Positions 35,160 to 44,130 of a stretch of DNA of 64,000 nucleotides are shown one piece after another (the first letter of the stretch is position 1; each line of letters starts with the position of its first letter). This DNA is from Terriglobales bacterium (GTDB taxonomy: Bacteria > Acidobacteriota > Terriglobia > Terriglobales > Acidobacteriaceae): NCBI GenBank assembly GCA_025980765.1, contig JAICXB010000004.1, forward strand, positions 1 to 64,000. The letters run 5' to 3'. A model generated the notes under the pieces. It was not told the DNA's origin. It did no database searches and worked only from the letters and a program-made list of their open reading frames with translations. Position numbers and translations under genes: made by a program.

Positions 35160-35342
35160 CGGCTCTGTTCAGCAGCTCTCGATTTTCCAAGTACGGCGGT
35201 CAACCCCCGGAGGGTCGCGGCCATCCTACGTGTATCAACAGCAAACGCGCCTGCTGTGTAACCCAAATTTTCGGCCTTTGCAGGCCGTCCGCACACTTCG
35301 TTGAGCAGGCACCACATCCACAAAATCAGAGGGAGGAAAGTA

Positions 35343-36086
35343 ATGAAAAACCTGTATAGGCTTGGAATGGTTCTAGCAATGAGTGCTGGATTTGCACTGG
35401 CACAGGGCACACAGTCTCCGGCAACAACACCGAAGACATTCCCCGACCAGACATCAACCCCGGCGGCCACTCAGAATCCGGATCAAAACCCGACTGCTGC
35501 GCAGCCGCAGAGTTCGGACCAGACTCCGTCTTCGAGCAGCCAGGCTCCGACTAGCCCTTCGAGCGCGCAACCAGCTAGTCCCCAGAGCCCGGATATGACT
35601 TCGCCGAGCTCCACCTCTTCTAACCCTTCAGCCACGCAGAGCACGACCCCGTCAACCAGCGATCAAAGTGCAAACCCAAATAGCAGCGCAGCTCCGTCAA
35701 CCAGCCAAAGCACAACTCAGTCAACCACGACCACTACGACGACCCCGTCTTCAAGCCAGCAGAGCACGAATCCCAGCAGCAGCGCCACTCCATCGACCAG
35801 CGGCAGCGCAAGCCAAAGCACGATGCCGCAGAGCGATACTGGAGCGAACGCTGCCGGTAGCTCTGACATGCAGAGTAAGATTCAAGCTGCATTCCAGCAG
35901 GATCCGGCCCTGGCGAACGTAACCGTGAGCGCAACTGGAAACACCGTTGAACTCTCCGGTACGGCAGCTAGCAAGAAGGACAAGAAGAAGGCCGAGAAAT
36001 TGGCGAAGGAAAATGCCAACGGCGCCAAGGTTGTAGATAACATCCAGGTTGGCGGCGGCAGCAACTCAACGACTCCGCAACACTAA
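35343..36086 (+). CDS. Exported BON-domain protein with Ser/Thr/Gln/Pro-rich linker
   Basis: A predicted 247-residue exported protein. The signal peptide ends near AGFALAQG. Residues about 25-175 are a low-complexity linker of Ser, Thr, Gln, Pro and Ala, with repeats of the type TTPSTS and SQQST. The C-terminal 65 residues form a BON domain: SKIQAAFQQDPALANVTVSATGNTVELSGTA and AKENANGAKVVDNIQV. BON domains bind phospholipid or peptidoglycan and are linked to osmotic and envelope stress. The ATG at 35343 has GGGAGG upstream. A good rho-independent terminator follows. Confidence 0.85.
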   Translation: MKNLYRLGMVLAMSAGFALAQGTQSPATTPKTFPDQTSTPAATQNPDQNPTAAQPQSSDQTPSSSSQAPTSPSSAQPASPQSPDMTSPSSTSSNPSATQSTTPSTSDQSANPNSSAAPSTSQSTTQSTTTTTTTPSSSQQSTNPSSSATPSTSGSASQSTMPQSDTGANAAGSSDMQSKIQAAFQQDPALANVTVSATGNTVELSGTAASKKDKKKAEKLAKENANGAKVVDNIQVGGGSNSTTPQH

Positions 36087-36110
36087 AACAATTCGCAAGG
36101 ACTTAACTCA

Positions 36111-36136
36111 GGCGGCCGAAAAGGCCGCCTCTTTTT
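36111..36136 (+). terminator. Rho-independent terminator after the BON-domain gene
   Basis: GGCGGCC (36111-36117) pairs with GGCCGCC (36123-36129) around a GAAAA loop, followed by TCTTTTT. It begins 24 bases after the stop of the BON-domain gene. The stem is perfect, making this the clearest terminator in the window. Confidence 0.88.
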
Positions 36137-36172
36137 ATGAGAGCACAACCGGAATCGATGATCTACGTTCTT

Positions 36173-37399
36173 CTATCCTGGACCGACAGCAACGAAATTG
36201 GGAGTTTGACGCGGGCAGCTCGCGCCCATACAGGTGGAATCCACTTGTGGGGCTTTCAACGGACGATTTCCATTGCTGTCGAGTAGTTCGGTATCGTTGC
36301 TGGTGAGAATCACAGAAAGATCTTGCGATCCGCTGTTAGCGGTGATGACCTTGGCGCTCTCGGCGTCGGACGCAATCGAGACTGGAGCTATTCCGATGGG
36401 AATGGTTTTTGAGACCGTGAGGCTGGAGTTGTTGATTACGCTCACATTGTTGGAACCCTGGTTTGCTACGTAGCTGCGAGTGCCGTCTGCCAAAGCCGTC
36501 ACTGAAACCGGATTGGAACCAACTGTCACATTGGTGACGCTCAGATAATTGGGCGAAATGGGATCGGCATTGATGATGCTCACCGAATTCGATCCGGAAT
36601 TCGTCACCAGTACGCGCTGCAACTGAGAATCGAAAAACGCAAAGTTTGGAGAGCTTCCTACCGTCACCGGATTGCCGGCGTTGGCTACAGGACTATCGGT
36701 CGTCGCATCGATGGCTGTCACGGTTCCCGAGCCTTTGTTGACGACATACACGCGCGAGCTGTCTGATGAAGCGACGGCCCATGCCGGCGCGGTTCCGACC
36801 GGGATAGTTGCAAAAACCGTGTTGTCCCGCGTGGAGATTGATGTTACCGAGTTGCTGCCCTGGTTTACCGCATACACCTTGGTACCATTCGCCAGGCCAG
36901 TTAGACTGACTGGAGCGCTTCCGACCGGTATTTCCGCACTCAGCGCGAGCGGAGAACCCGTCAGTACACCCACCACACCACGTCCTGATTCCGCAACGTA
37001 TACGTTTCCGTTCACGTCTGCCAATGACACCGGAGCAGCGCCGGAAGGCAAAGCAGTTGTCTGTTGTCCGCTGATTGCCAGTAGAGATGGAAGAAAACTG
37101 GTGACGCTGTCGCTGCCTTGATCGGCGACGATGACACGCGTGGCCTCAGCCAATGCAAACACGGGGTTGCTGCCGACGGGAGTAACAGCGGAAATGGTGT
37201 CGCCAGAAACGTCAACATCAGTCGCGGAACCCTGCCCTGAAGGTGCACTCGAGGTGAAGACCGCCATACGGAACGTCTGGGGATCGGGCGTGACTGTTGG
37301 AATAGGGCTAGCTACGGGGCGAAACGTGTCCCCGCATCCACACAATACTAAGAGCAGCGCCCCTGTTGTGGCCATTCTGGCCAGACTCGAAAACTTCAT
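36173..37399 (-). CDS. Beta-propeller (YVTN-repeat) lipoprotein
   Basis: A predicted 408-residue lipoprotein. The lipobox is LVLCGC. The mature part is a chain of about seven repeats of the YVTN type, with units such as VYVVNKGSGTVTAIDATTDSPVA, VLVTNSGSNSVSIINADP and SYVANQGSNNVSVINNSSLTVSKTIPIG, folding as a seven-bladed propeller. Two Cys near the end (TCMGASCPRQ) may form a disulfide. Such proteins bind ligands or partner proteins at the cell surface. GGGAGA precedes the ATG. Confidence 0.88.
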   Translation of the reverse strand: MKFSSLARMATTGALLLVLCGCGDTFRPVASPIPTVTPDPQTFRMAVFTSSAPSGQGSATDVDVSGDTISAVTPVGSNPVFALAEATRVIVADQGSDSVTSFLPSLLAISGQQTTALPSGAAPVSLADVNGNVYVAESGRGVVGVLTGSPLALSAEIPVGSAPVSLTGLANGTKVYAVNQGSNSVTSISTRDNTVFATIPVGTAPAWAVASSDSSRVYVVNKGSGTVTAIDATTDSPVANAGNPVTVGSSPNFAFFDSQLQRVLVTNSGSNSVSIINADPISPNYLSVTNVTVGSNPVSVTALADGTRSYVANQGSNNVSVINNSSLTVSKTIPIGIAPVSIASDAESAKVITANSGSQDLSVILTSNDTELLDSNGNRPLKAPQVDSTCMGASCPRQTPNFVAVGPG

Positions 37400-37415
37400 T
37401 CACTCTCCCGAAAGA

Positions 37416-37516
37416 CGCAATAAGCGATTGGCGATAAGCGATAGGCCGCAAACGGAGTCTGGTCCAGCCTACTACCTATGGCTTATTGCATATCGCTTAC
37501 TGCCGATTGCCATTTG
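37416..37516. repeat. Intergenic imperfect inverted repeat
   Basis: The left arm GCAATAAGCGATTGG, continuing GATAAGCGATAGG, faces a right arm CCTATGGCTTATTGC, continuing TATCGCTTACTGCC. Related words (GCGATAGGCAATAGG and so on) occur again at 62954-63035 near another minus-strand gene. This looks like a small intergenic repeat family. Confidence 0.5.
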
Positions 37517-37553
37517 CCTTTCCCTGATTGTAAATAGACGGTGAGATGACGCG

Positions 37554-38723
37554 CTATATCTGTGACTGGCTCGCCATGGGATAGGTGGGCGAAAGCTCAC
37601 GCAACCGGGCCAGCGTTTCCGGAACCAGCAACAAAGCCAAGTTTATGTCGTCTTCCGAATTGTGCTTACCCAGACTAAAGCGAATGCTGGCACGTGCTCG
37701 TTCTGACGGCAGGCCCATCGCCGTGAGCACATGTGAGGGCTCAATCGCGCCAGAAGAACAAGCGGCGCCCGTCGAAACAGCGAGTCCTTTCAGATCGAGT
37801 GCAATCACCATGGCTTCGCCTTCAATGTGATCGAAGTAAATGTTGGAGGTGTTGGGAACGCGCGGAGCCCCACCACTATTCACTCCACAGGCATCGACCC
37901 GCGAGAGAATGCCTTGCTCGAAGCGGTCTCGCATCGTTCGAATGCGCTCGACGCTTCCGTCTTCAAAGCCGCGCAGCGCGATTTCAGCAGCCTGACCCAA
38001 GCCAACGATGGCGGGCAAGTTCTCCGTGCCGGCCCGGCGCTGGCGCTCGTGATTTCCGCCGTACAGCATCGCTTCCAGCAGCGTGCCGCGGCGAACGTAG
38101 AGGGCTCCGGTTCCCTGGGGTCCGTGAAATTTGTGTCCCGAAATGGACAGCAGATCGCAGCCGATTGCCTTTACGTCGAGCGGAACCTTGCCCGCTGCCT
38201 GCACTGCATCACTGTGGAAGTACACGTCTGCCTCAGCCGCGATGCGCCCAATCTCTTCTACCGCTTCGAGGACGCCAGTTTCATTGTTGGCTGTCATGAT
38301 GCTGATGAGCTTTGTGTTCGGACGCAGCGCGTCGCGCACATCATCGGGATCGACCCGGGCATCGCTGTCCACCGGCAGATAACTGACCGCGCAGCCGCGT
38401 TTTTCCATCTGCTTCGCCGCGTTCAGCACCGCATGATGCTCAATCTGGCTGGTAATGATGTGGTCGCCGGGTTGCGCCAAGCCGAAGATGGCAAGATTGT
38501 CGGCTTCGGTTCCGCCGCTGGTAAAAACGATCTCCGCCGCGCGGCATCCCAGCAACCGCGCCACTGATTCCCTGGCCCGTTCCACCGCCGCACGCGCATG
38601 CTGCCCATGGTGGTGAATCGATGATGCGTTCCCAAACTCTTCGAGATAGTAGGGCCGCATCGCGTCCAGCACTTGCGGAAGCACAGGGGTGGTGGCGTTG
38701 CTGTCGAGGTAAACCCGGCGCAT
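37554..38723 (-). CDS. Cysteine desulfurase (NifS/IscS family)
   Basis: A 389-residue PLP enzyme that takes sulfur from cysteine for iron-sulfur clusters, thiouridine or other cofactors. It has LDSNATTPVLP near the start, the PLP-Lys segment SGHKFHGPQGTGALY and the catalytic-Cys loop STGAACSSG, then RFSLGKHN. Length fits class I desulfurases. No iscU or iscA gene is adjacent, so its cofactor target cannot be fixed. A TPYMQ-like tail is absent. It is followed on the minus strand by no clear operon partner. Confidence 0.93.
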   Translation of the reverse strand: MRRVYLDSNATTPVLPQVLDAMRPYYLEEFGNASSIHHHGQHARAAVERARESVARLLGCRAAEIVFTSGGTEADNLAIFGLAQPGDHIITSQIEHHAVLNAAKQMEKRGCAVSYLPVDSDARVDPDDVRDALRPNTKLISIMTANNETGVLEAVEEIGRIAAEADVYFHSDAVQAAGKVPLDVKAIGCDLLSISGHKFHGPQGTGALYVRRGTLLEAMLYGGNHERQRRAGTENLPAIVGLGQAAEIALRGFEDGSVERIRTMRDRFEQGILSRVDACGVNSGGAPRVPNTSNIYFDHIEGEAMVIALDLKGLAVSTGAACSSGAIEPSHVLTAMGLPSERARASIRFSLGKHNSEDDINLALLLVPETLARLRELSPTYPMASQSQI

Positions 38724-38764
38724 GGATCTATTTTAGAGCGGCGCCGGCGGATTCTGTGGGCAAT

Positions 38765-39898
38765 TCAGCGCCGCTCGATAGGAATGTACTTATTGGGGTA
38801 CGCGGGGCCAATGTACTCCGCTCGCGGGCGGATCAGGCGATTGTCATCCAGTTGCTCGATCACATGCGCCGCCCATCCCGCAACCCGGGACAATGCGAAG
38901 ACCGGAGTGAAGAGATCGACGTCGAGTCCCAAAGTGGTATAGGTGGAAGCCGAGTAGAAGTCCACATTCGCATTCAGCTTCTTTTCCGCATTGATGTACT
39001 TCTCGATGCTGCGCGACATCTCGAACCATTTGCCCTTTCCGCTGGAGCGGCCCAGATCTTCCGACATCTTCCGCAGGTGCGTCGCGCGTGGATCTTCGGT
39101 GGTGTAAACGCGATGTCCGAAGCCAGAAATTTTCTTTTTGTCCGCCAGCATCTTCTTCACGTGCTCCACCGGATTTTCCCCAGCTTTATCTATGGCAAAG
39201 AGCATCCGCATCACCGCTTCGTTCGCGCCGCCGTGCAGCGGCCCTTTGAGGGCGCCAATCGCGCTGGTGATCGCGGAGTGCATGTCGGAAAGCGTGGCCG
39301 CGGTCACGCGCGCGGCAAACGTCGAGGCATTCAGTTCGTGATCGGCATGCAAGATCAGCGCGATGTCCAACGCCTTCTCCGCAGTCTTGGAAGGTTTTTC
39401 GCCGGTGAGCTGCAGCAGGAAATTGGCCGCATGGGAGAGCGACGAATCCGCTTCCACGATCTTCCGGCCTTTGCGAATGCGGTCGTACATGGCTACGATC
39501 ATCGCGATCTGCGAAGTGAGCGCGTACGACTTGCGCAGATTGGAATCGTGATCGACCGCCCTCTCGTCAGGATCGAAGAACGACAGCGCGGAAACCGTGG
39601 TGCGCAGGACCTCCATCGGCGTCGCTGACCTTGGAAATTTCTGCATCATCTCGACAATGGCGGGATTTATGCTGCGCGATTCACTCAAGCGGCTGCGAAA
39701 ATGCTCCAGCTCTTCCCGTTTTGGGAGCTGTCCGAACCACAGCAGATAGCAGACTTCCTCGAACGTGGAGTGGTCCGCAAGCTCATGAATGTCAATGCCG
39801 CGATAGGCGAGAATCCCCTCGTCCCCGTCGATGTAACAAATCGATGAATTGGCGGCTACGACTCCTTCGAGTCCTTTAGTAGCTGGTGTGGTAGACAT
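38765..39898 (-). CDS. Citrate synthase (or 2-methylcitrate synthase)
   Basis: A 377-residue enzyme that condenses oxaloacetate with acetyl-CoA, or propionyl-CoA in the methylcitrate branch. It has the catalytic His regions PLHGGANEAVMRM and SGFGHRVY and the Asp region NVDFYSAS. Its length fits the short citrate synthase class. The ATG at 39898 has GAGGG 7 bases upstream and is preferred to an upstream ATG at 39961. Whether it uses acetyl- or propionyl-CoA cannot be told from the sequence, and no prp gene is nearby. Confidence 0.94.
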   Translation of the reverse strand: MSTTPATKGLEGVVAANSSICYIDGDEGILAYRGIDIHELADHSTFEEVCYLLWFGQLPKREELEHFRSRLSESRSINPAIVEMMQKFPRSATPMEVLRTTVSALSFFDPDERAVDHDSNLRKSYALTSQIAMIVAMYDRIRKGRKIVEADSSLSHAANFLLQLTGEKPSKTAEKALDIALILHADHELNASTFAARVTAATLSDMHSAITSAIGALKGPLHGGANEAVMRMLFAIDKAGENPVEHVKKMLADKKKISGFGHRVYTTEDPRATHLRKMSEDLGRSSGKGKWFEMSRSIEKYINAEKKLNANVDFYSASTYTTLGLDVDLFTPVFALSRVAGWAAHVIEQLDDNRLIRPRAEYIGPAYPNKYIPIERR

Positions 39899-40034
39899 TT
39901 TTTGACCCTCTGGACCGCTCCTCCCGCAGTTTTGCGCCCAGTCACATACAGAGCCACTCACAACGGAAAGAGCAACCTTCTTTTATATCCGAAAACTCTT
40001 CGCAGCAGCAACCGCCTGACACGCGATTGGTGCG

Positions 40035-40772
40035 CTAATCATAGCGTTCATACGCAATCTGTTTCCGGTCCCAACCGAGTTCCTCTTTCAACATCTTGCG
40101 CGTGGCGGAGACCATCAGGTTGAGCCCGCAGATATACGCGTCCATGCTCGCTCCCCGGTCCGCACGCGACTCCACGATCGCCCGCACCTGCTCCTGAACA
40201 TATCCCCGTGCGCCCTTCCAATCTTCAGGAGCGCGGCTAAGAGTCACGATGTAGTGAAAGTTCGGGAAGTCGTGTGCAATCAGCGAGAAGTAATCGCCAT
40301 AGTAAATTTGCGGCGCATGCCTGGTTCCGTACACCAGGTAGACTTCCCTACCCTCATTGCGGCTCCGCTCGGCGAATAGCCACTGCACAAATCCGCGAAT
40401 CGGCGCAATGCCGGTGCCGGTAGCCACCAGAATCGAATCGCGAAACGGATTTTTCGGCACGAACAAGCCATGCGGCCCGTGCAGATGTACCGTATCCCCC
40501 TCTTTCATGTCGCACAAGAAATTGGAAAAGTATCCGTCCTGCACACGATTAAGGCAGATGTCGATCTCATTTTTTCGCGGCGCGGAAGCGATTGAATAAG
40601 CGCGAGTGATGCTCTTACCCTCCCGGGGCACAACCATCGACACAAATTGACCGGGAAGGAACTCGAAGCGATCAAGATCCTCGATAGAAAACACCAGATG
40701 CTTCGTTTGCGCAGCAAGGGAAAGCGTTTTCTCGTGGATCAGTCGCGCGGTGTGCAGAGGTCGTTCGAGCAC
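40035..40772 (-). CDS. Ferredoxin-NADP(H) reductase-like flavoprotein
   Basis: A 245-residue FAD-dependent oxidoreductase. The FAD-binding motif RAYSIASAP and LHGPHGLF lie in the first half. The NAD(P)-binding half has VATGTGIAPIRGF and VYLVYGTRHAPQIYYGDYF, with ICGLNLMV near the end. It ends with YERYD, in the position of the ferredoxin-NADP reductase C-terminus. It probably moves electrons between NADPH and a ferredoxin or flavodoxin. A start at GTG 40772 is used because no better one is visible. Confidence 0.88.
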   Translation of the reverse strand: MLERPLHTARLIHEKTLSLAAQTKHLVFSIEDLDRFEFLPGQFVSMVVPREGKSITRAYSIASAPRKNEIDICLNRVQDGYFSNFLCDMKEGDTVHLHGPHGLFVPKNPFRDSILVATGTGIAPIRGFVQWLFAERSRNEGREVYLVYGTRHAPQIYYGDYFSLIAHDFPNFHYIVTLSRAPEDWKGARGYVQEQVRAIVESRADRGASMDAYICGLNLMVSATRKMLKEELGWDRKQIAYERYD

Positions 40773-40789
40773 GGGAATTCAAATTTCGC

Positions 40790-40853
40790 AATCGGGTATT
40801 TGGTAATCGGATAATTGAAAACCAACTTCAGGCAATTACCAAATTACCCGATT
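40790..40853. repeat. Large intergenic inverted repeat
   Basis: AATCGGGTATTTGGTAAT (40790-40807) is complementary to 40835-40853, with one extra base in the right arm, around a 27-base loop. It lies between the hydrolase and the reductase genes on the minus strand. It may act as a terminator or mRNA stability element, or may be a REP-like repeat. Confidence 0.75.
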
Positions 40854-40878
40854 ACACAATTACTCAATTCCAGGCGGC

Positions 40879-41568
40879 CTAGCGGAGACTCAGCAGCAAG
40901 CTCCCCAGTCCCACCACTGCGTTTTCGCGCTTCAAGTGCTTGCCCAGAAAGCGCAGCGTGCGGGTGAGCGCATCCATTTGTGCCATGCCGTGAAAGCTGT
41001 GTCCCTGCCCAGGATAGGTCTTGATCTCGTACTTCGAGCCCAATCGCTTCAGCAGTTTTTCTACTTCGTGAGCTTCAGCCACCGGCACCACCGGATCCGC
41101 TTCACCGTGCAGCAACAGGGTCGGGGGCATCCGCTTGCTTATGGCGATGATCTCCGGTGGCATGCCACCCATCAGGCTCACCACGGCCGCAACGCGCTGG
41201 TCCTGCGAAGCGACGGAGAGGGAGAGAAACCCGCCCAGAGAGACCCCCATCAGTCCAATTGCCCCGGCATCGGCCTTGGGATGCCGCTCGGCAAAGCTGA
41301 TTCCGTCGACTATCACGGTCATCCATCTCTCAAAATGAGTGCGAATTCCCGAAAACGTGGCATACGAGGTCCCCGTGGCATCGAAATAATGAATAAAAAA
41401 GAAGACGACGTAGCCCAAATTCGCCAGTTGCTGCGCGTATCCACCAATAAACGAACTCATCGGCCCCGAAGAGCCATGGATGACCAGCAGTGCCGGAAAC
41501 TGTCCAGCCCGATGCGACTCGTAGACCACAACCTCAATATCCTTGGCGCCGGATTTGTAAGAAACCAT
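40879..41568 (-). CDS. Dienelactone hydrolase-family protein
   Basis: A 229-residue alpha/beta hydrolase. The nucleophile elbow is GVSLGG, an Asp is in EADPVVP and the His is in GQGHSFHG, giving a complete Ser-Asp-His triad. True dienelactone hydrolases use Cys at the elbow, so this Ser enzyme may act on esters or lactones. There is no signal peptide. It is downstream on the minus strand of the phytanoyl-CoA dioxygenase-like gene and upstream of the reductase gene, but no operon is obvious. Confidence 0.85.
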   Translation of the reverse strand: MVSYKSGAKDIEVVVYESHRAGQFPALLVIHGSSGPMSSFIGGYAQQLANLGYVVFFFIHYFDATGTSYATFSGIRTHFERWMTVIVDGISFAERHPKADAGAIGLMGVSLGGFLSLSVASQDQRVAAVVSLMGGMPPEIIAISKRMPPTLLLHGEADPVVPVAEAHEVEKLLKRLGSKYEIKTYPGQGHSFHGMAQMDALTRTLRFLGKHLKRENAVVGLGSLLLSLR

Positions 41569-41868
41569 TGTCTATTGGACGCTCGTCCGCCCGGCCAGGA
41601 CACAGAAACTGCGGCGCCCAACTCTCCATTCCCTGAGAACAGGGAAGAAATACAGGGAAAAGACCCCAATCCTCGTGAATGCTCGTTTTCCGCCCAAAAA
41701 TCGCAATTTTCGTCAAACGCTGAGGAAAGGAACAGGGAAAAAACAGGCAAGCTGTCGATAAGTGCCTCAGACCCTTATCAACACTGCATCGAACTGCAAT
41801 CGAAAAAAGGATTCAGAAAATTAACAGGCAAGGAACAGGGACAATTTGTTTTCACAGCCCTGCCAAGC
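41569..41868. other. Intergenic region with repeated ACAGG words
   Basis: No gene is supported in these 300 bases. The word ACAGG occurs six times between about 41638 and 41839, usually in the contexts AACAGGGAA or AACAGGCAA, with irregular spacing. This may be an intergenic repeat of the host genome. I see no recognisable regulatory element. Confidence 0.5.
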
Positions 41869-42774
41869 TCAGGCCAGTGGCTCGTACAGAAGCGGGAAAA
41901 ATTGCCCTTCTACCTTCTCGCCGGGTCGGATTACGGGTATGCCTTGTAGCAGCGGGTCGCTGCTTGCCGAACGCACACCATCCTTCATGACGTTAATGAC
42001 TGTCGCTCGGCGGGAACGATCGGAATGGTTGGCGAATGATCCATGCACCAGGCGCGGATGGTGGAATGAGGCTTCGCCTTTTTTCAATTCGACCGCGACC
42101 GGGTGTTGGAACTCACGCCGCTGTTCCTCGTTCAGAACTGCGTTGATGGCTGTCATGTCGCCTGCCAGCCCGGTAATGGGTAGATCGGGCCAGCGATGGC
42201 TACCGGAAATGTAGTGCAAACATCCGTTCTCGCGGTTCGAATCGTCAAGTCCGATCCAGCAGGTGAGATGGGCAAGCGGTTGAGTTCGCGTCCAGTAGGA
42301 ATAGTCCTGATGCCAGGCGACCACTCCTCCGTGATGCGCCGGCTTGCAGAAGAGCTGGTCGTGCCACAAGCGGACGGCTCCGCCTAAAAGCTGCGCTGCC
42401 GGCACCATACACGCTGGATGCCAGAGCAGGTCATGAAAACCAGTCGTGACTCGCCATGCGCCGAGAGCATGGAAGAGCACGTGATTGGGGTTCTTCGATT
42501 CGTTGGAGTTGTACTCGTAAAACAACTCTCGATCTTCAGCTTGCGCGTCCTGTAGCCTGGCCAGTTCTTGTCTCAGCGCCTCCACCTGCTCATCGGACAA
42601 AATAGCGATTCCGCTTAAGTACCCATGCTCGTGAAAAAACTCAATCTGTTCCCGACGAAGCCTGTACCGAGCAGCAGCGCGTGGATTCAACTCAGGGAAA
42701 AGCGATCCTATTGGACGATGATAAATTGAGAGATCGTGTGCCATAGGTATTAGGGTGGCGCATCCTTTCCCCAT
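41869..42774 (-). CDS. Phytanoyl-CoA dioxygenase-like Fe(II)/2-oxoglutarate oxygenase
   Basis: A 301-residue enzyme of the PhyH family. The iron ligands fit the HxD pair in WHQDYSYW and the distal His in [15 protein letters not shown]; the following Arg of RSRRATV could bind 2-oxoglutarate. The double-stranded beta-helix fold is clear. Members hydroxylate fatty acyl groups, small metabolites or ectoine; this substrate is unknown. An ATG at 42744 is an alternative start to 42774. Confidence 0.87.
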   Translation of the reverse strand: MGKGCATLIPMAHDLSIYHRPIGSLFPELNPRAAARYRLRREQIEFFHEHGYLSGIAILSDEQVEALRQELARLQDAQAEDRELFYEYNSNESKNPNHVLFHALGAWRVTTGFHDLLWHPACMVPAAQLLGGAVRLWHDQLFCKPAHHGGVVAWHQDYSYWTRTQPLAHLTCWIGLDDSNRENGCLHYISGSHRWPDLPITGLAGDMTAINAVLNEEQRREFQHPVAVELKKGEASFHHPRLVHGSFANHSDRSRRATVINVMKDGVRSASSDPLLQGIPVIRPGEKVEGQFFPLLYEPLA

Positions 42775-43119
42775 TTTGCTTGCCGTACCAAGAAGTGGAA
42801 TGGATAACCTAAAGACGCAGAGTGATTTGTAAGTTGTTGATCCTTGATTGACGAGATTCTATCTCCGAGAGGCTCTCAGACTATCTCGTTTTCGTCGTTC
42901 GCTTTTGGTCCTACTCGGACCTGAGCACCTGCGCAGGGGAAACGCGTTGTGGGCGCGACTGGCCGGGATTGTGGCGACGCTATGGAAGGATTGCGACAAG
43001 CACGAAGAAACGCGGTAGAGTCTTGCACACAGCCGCTATGAATCAGACCTTCCGGACAGGAGGCGGCGCATGCTCATCAACCACAGCTCATTAAACTCCG
43101 GCAATTCCTAAGAAAAAGA
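42775..43119. other. Intergenic region with a decayed permease end
   Basis: These 345 bases hold no intact gene. A short minus-strand relic of an ADOP-type permease C-terminus lies at 42911-42978. The rest shows no frame with a ribosome site. Confidence 0.5.
42911..42978 (-). pseudogene. 3' relic of an ADOP-type permease
   Basis: The minus strand reads VATIPASRA in one frame and, after a two-base insertion, QRVSPAQVLRSE and a TAG at 42911-42913. This matches the usual ADOP permease end (compare VPAHRASSVNPMVALR at 1556-4075). Upstream the frame is broken by stops. The match is short, so it should be treated as a likely relic only. Confidence 0.55.
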
Positions 43120-44097
43120 CTACGGCGTGGAGATGGGGCCGTAGTCGTTGGACGAGCATCTCTGGATGCCGCGCTCGATGGCGGTGCCTTCCTCGTAGTC
43201 GTTCCAGGTTTCTATCAGAAGGTATGGAATCGGGTGATCGGGACTCATGTTGTGACGAAATTCAGCCATGGTGTCCTGAAATGTGCGGCCGCAACGCTGG
43301 CTGATTTTCCGATGGCTCCCCCACGAAGCCCGCGAATCATCGAAGCCCGGCCAAACTCCAGCGATGATCAATTTGTTGGGATGCTGGGTCTCCATCTTGT
43401 GATAAAAGTCATCGAGATAACTCTTTCCCCAGTTGCTTCCGTCAGGCGCCCAGCCCTTCTCGCCGGGATTTACCCATGCATAAAAACCATCGAAATCTCG
43501 TGCATAGGCAGTGTTGCTGTAGCGCAGGATAAGTACCGGCTGGGTTTCCCATTGGTTAAGGTGCTGGCGCACGGCGTCCCAGTTTGTGCGTTTGCTGCGG
43601 GGCCACACGAATACCACAGGACGGCCGTTGAAACGCAGGTACGCATCGCCATTGGCTGCATCTGGACCGAAGTAGCGATTATGGGCGTAATCCAACGCGA
43701 CGATCGCATCCTGCGTTGAACTCTCTGGCTCGCCTTCGGGCTCGTCATACATCAATGCGGTCTTGAAGTTTTCGCGCGCGGCGATGCCCTGAAGCATGGC
43801 ATAGGTATGATCAAAGTCGAGCCGACGCTTGTCGTACCAGTCGACGACGAATCCGGCAATGCCGAAATCCTTGGCCTGCCGAACCTGCTTCTCCAGCACG
43901 CCCGGGTCTTGAGCGGAATAGCCCACGTTGATGTGGTCGGAGGAGCCAAACCACGGCTGATAGACTGCCAGCACCGTGGCATCCTGATCGCCAACACTGG
44001 GCAGACTTCTGCTCAGTGTCTTGTGCACACCATTCTGACTGCACCCGGCGAGCAGCGCCAGCATGGCCGACAGTACGAACGCTTGAAGAAAACGCAA
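43120..44097 (-). CDS. GH99-like lipoprotein
   Basis: A predicted 325-residue lipoprotein with lipobox LLAGC. The mature protein has motifs of the GH99/endomannosidase-like TIM barrel: VLAVYQPWFGSSDHIN, GIAGFVVDWYDKRRLD, ALMYDEPEGEP, RPVVFVWP and LIETWNDYEEGTAIE. Such proteins hydrolyse or bind mannan-type or related surface glycans. The TTG at 44097 has GGAG 6 bases upstream; TTG 44103 is the alternative. It is downstream of ugd on the same strand with an unusual repeat array in between. Confidence 0.85.
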   Translation of the reverse strand: MRFLQAFVLSAMLALLAGCSQNGVHKTLSRSLPSVGDQDATVLAVYQPWFGSSDHINVGYSAQDPGVLEKQVRQAKDFGIAGFVVDWYDKRRLDFDHTYAMLQGIAARENFKTALMYDEPEGEPESSTQDAIVALDYAHNRYFGPDAANGDAYLRFNGRPVVFVWPRSKRTNWDAVRQHLNQWETQPVLILRYSNTAYARDFDGFYAWVNPGEKGWAPDGSNWGKSYLDDFYHKMETQHPNKLIIAGVWPGFDDSRASWGSHRKISQRCGRTFQDTMAEFRHNMSPDHPIPYLLIETWNDYEEGTAIERGIQRCSSNDYGPISTP

Positions 44098-44130
44098 AGG
44101 CAAACTCCAAATTCACATAGTGAGGTGAAC

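Noticed and set aside
38621-39628. Long plus-strand open frame opposite citrate synthase
   Set aside because: It lies wholly antisense to the citrate synthase and desulfurase genes, has no ribosome site and its product is rich in Arg and His without any domain, as expected of a GC-rich shadow frame.
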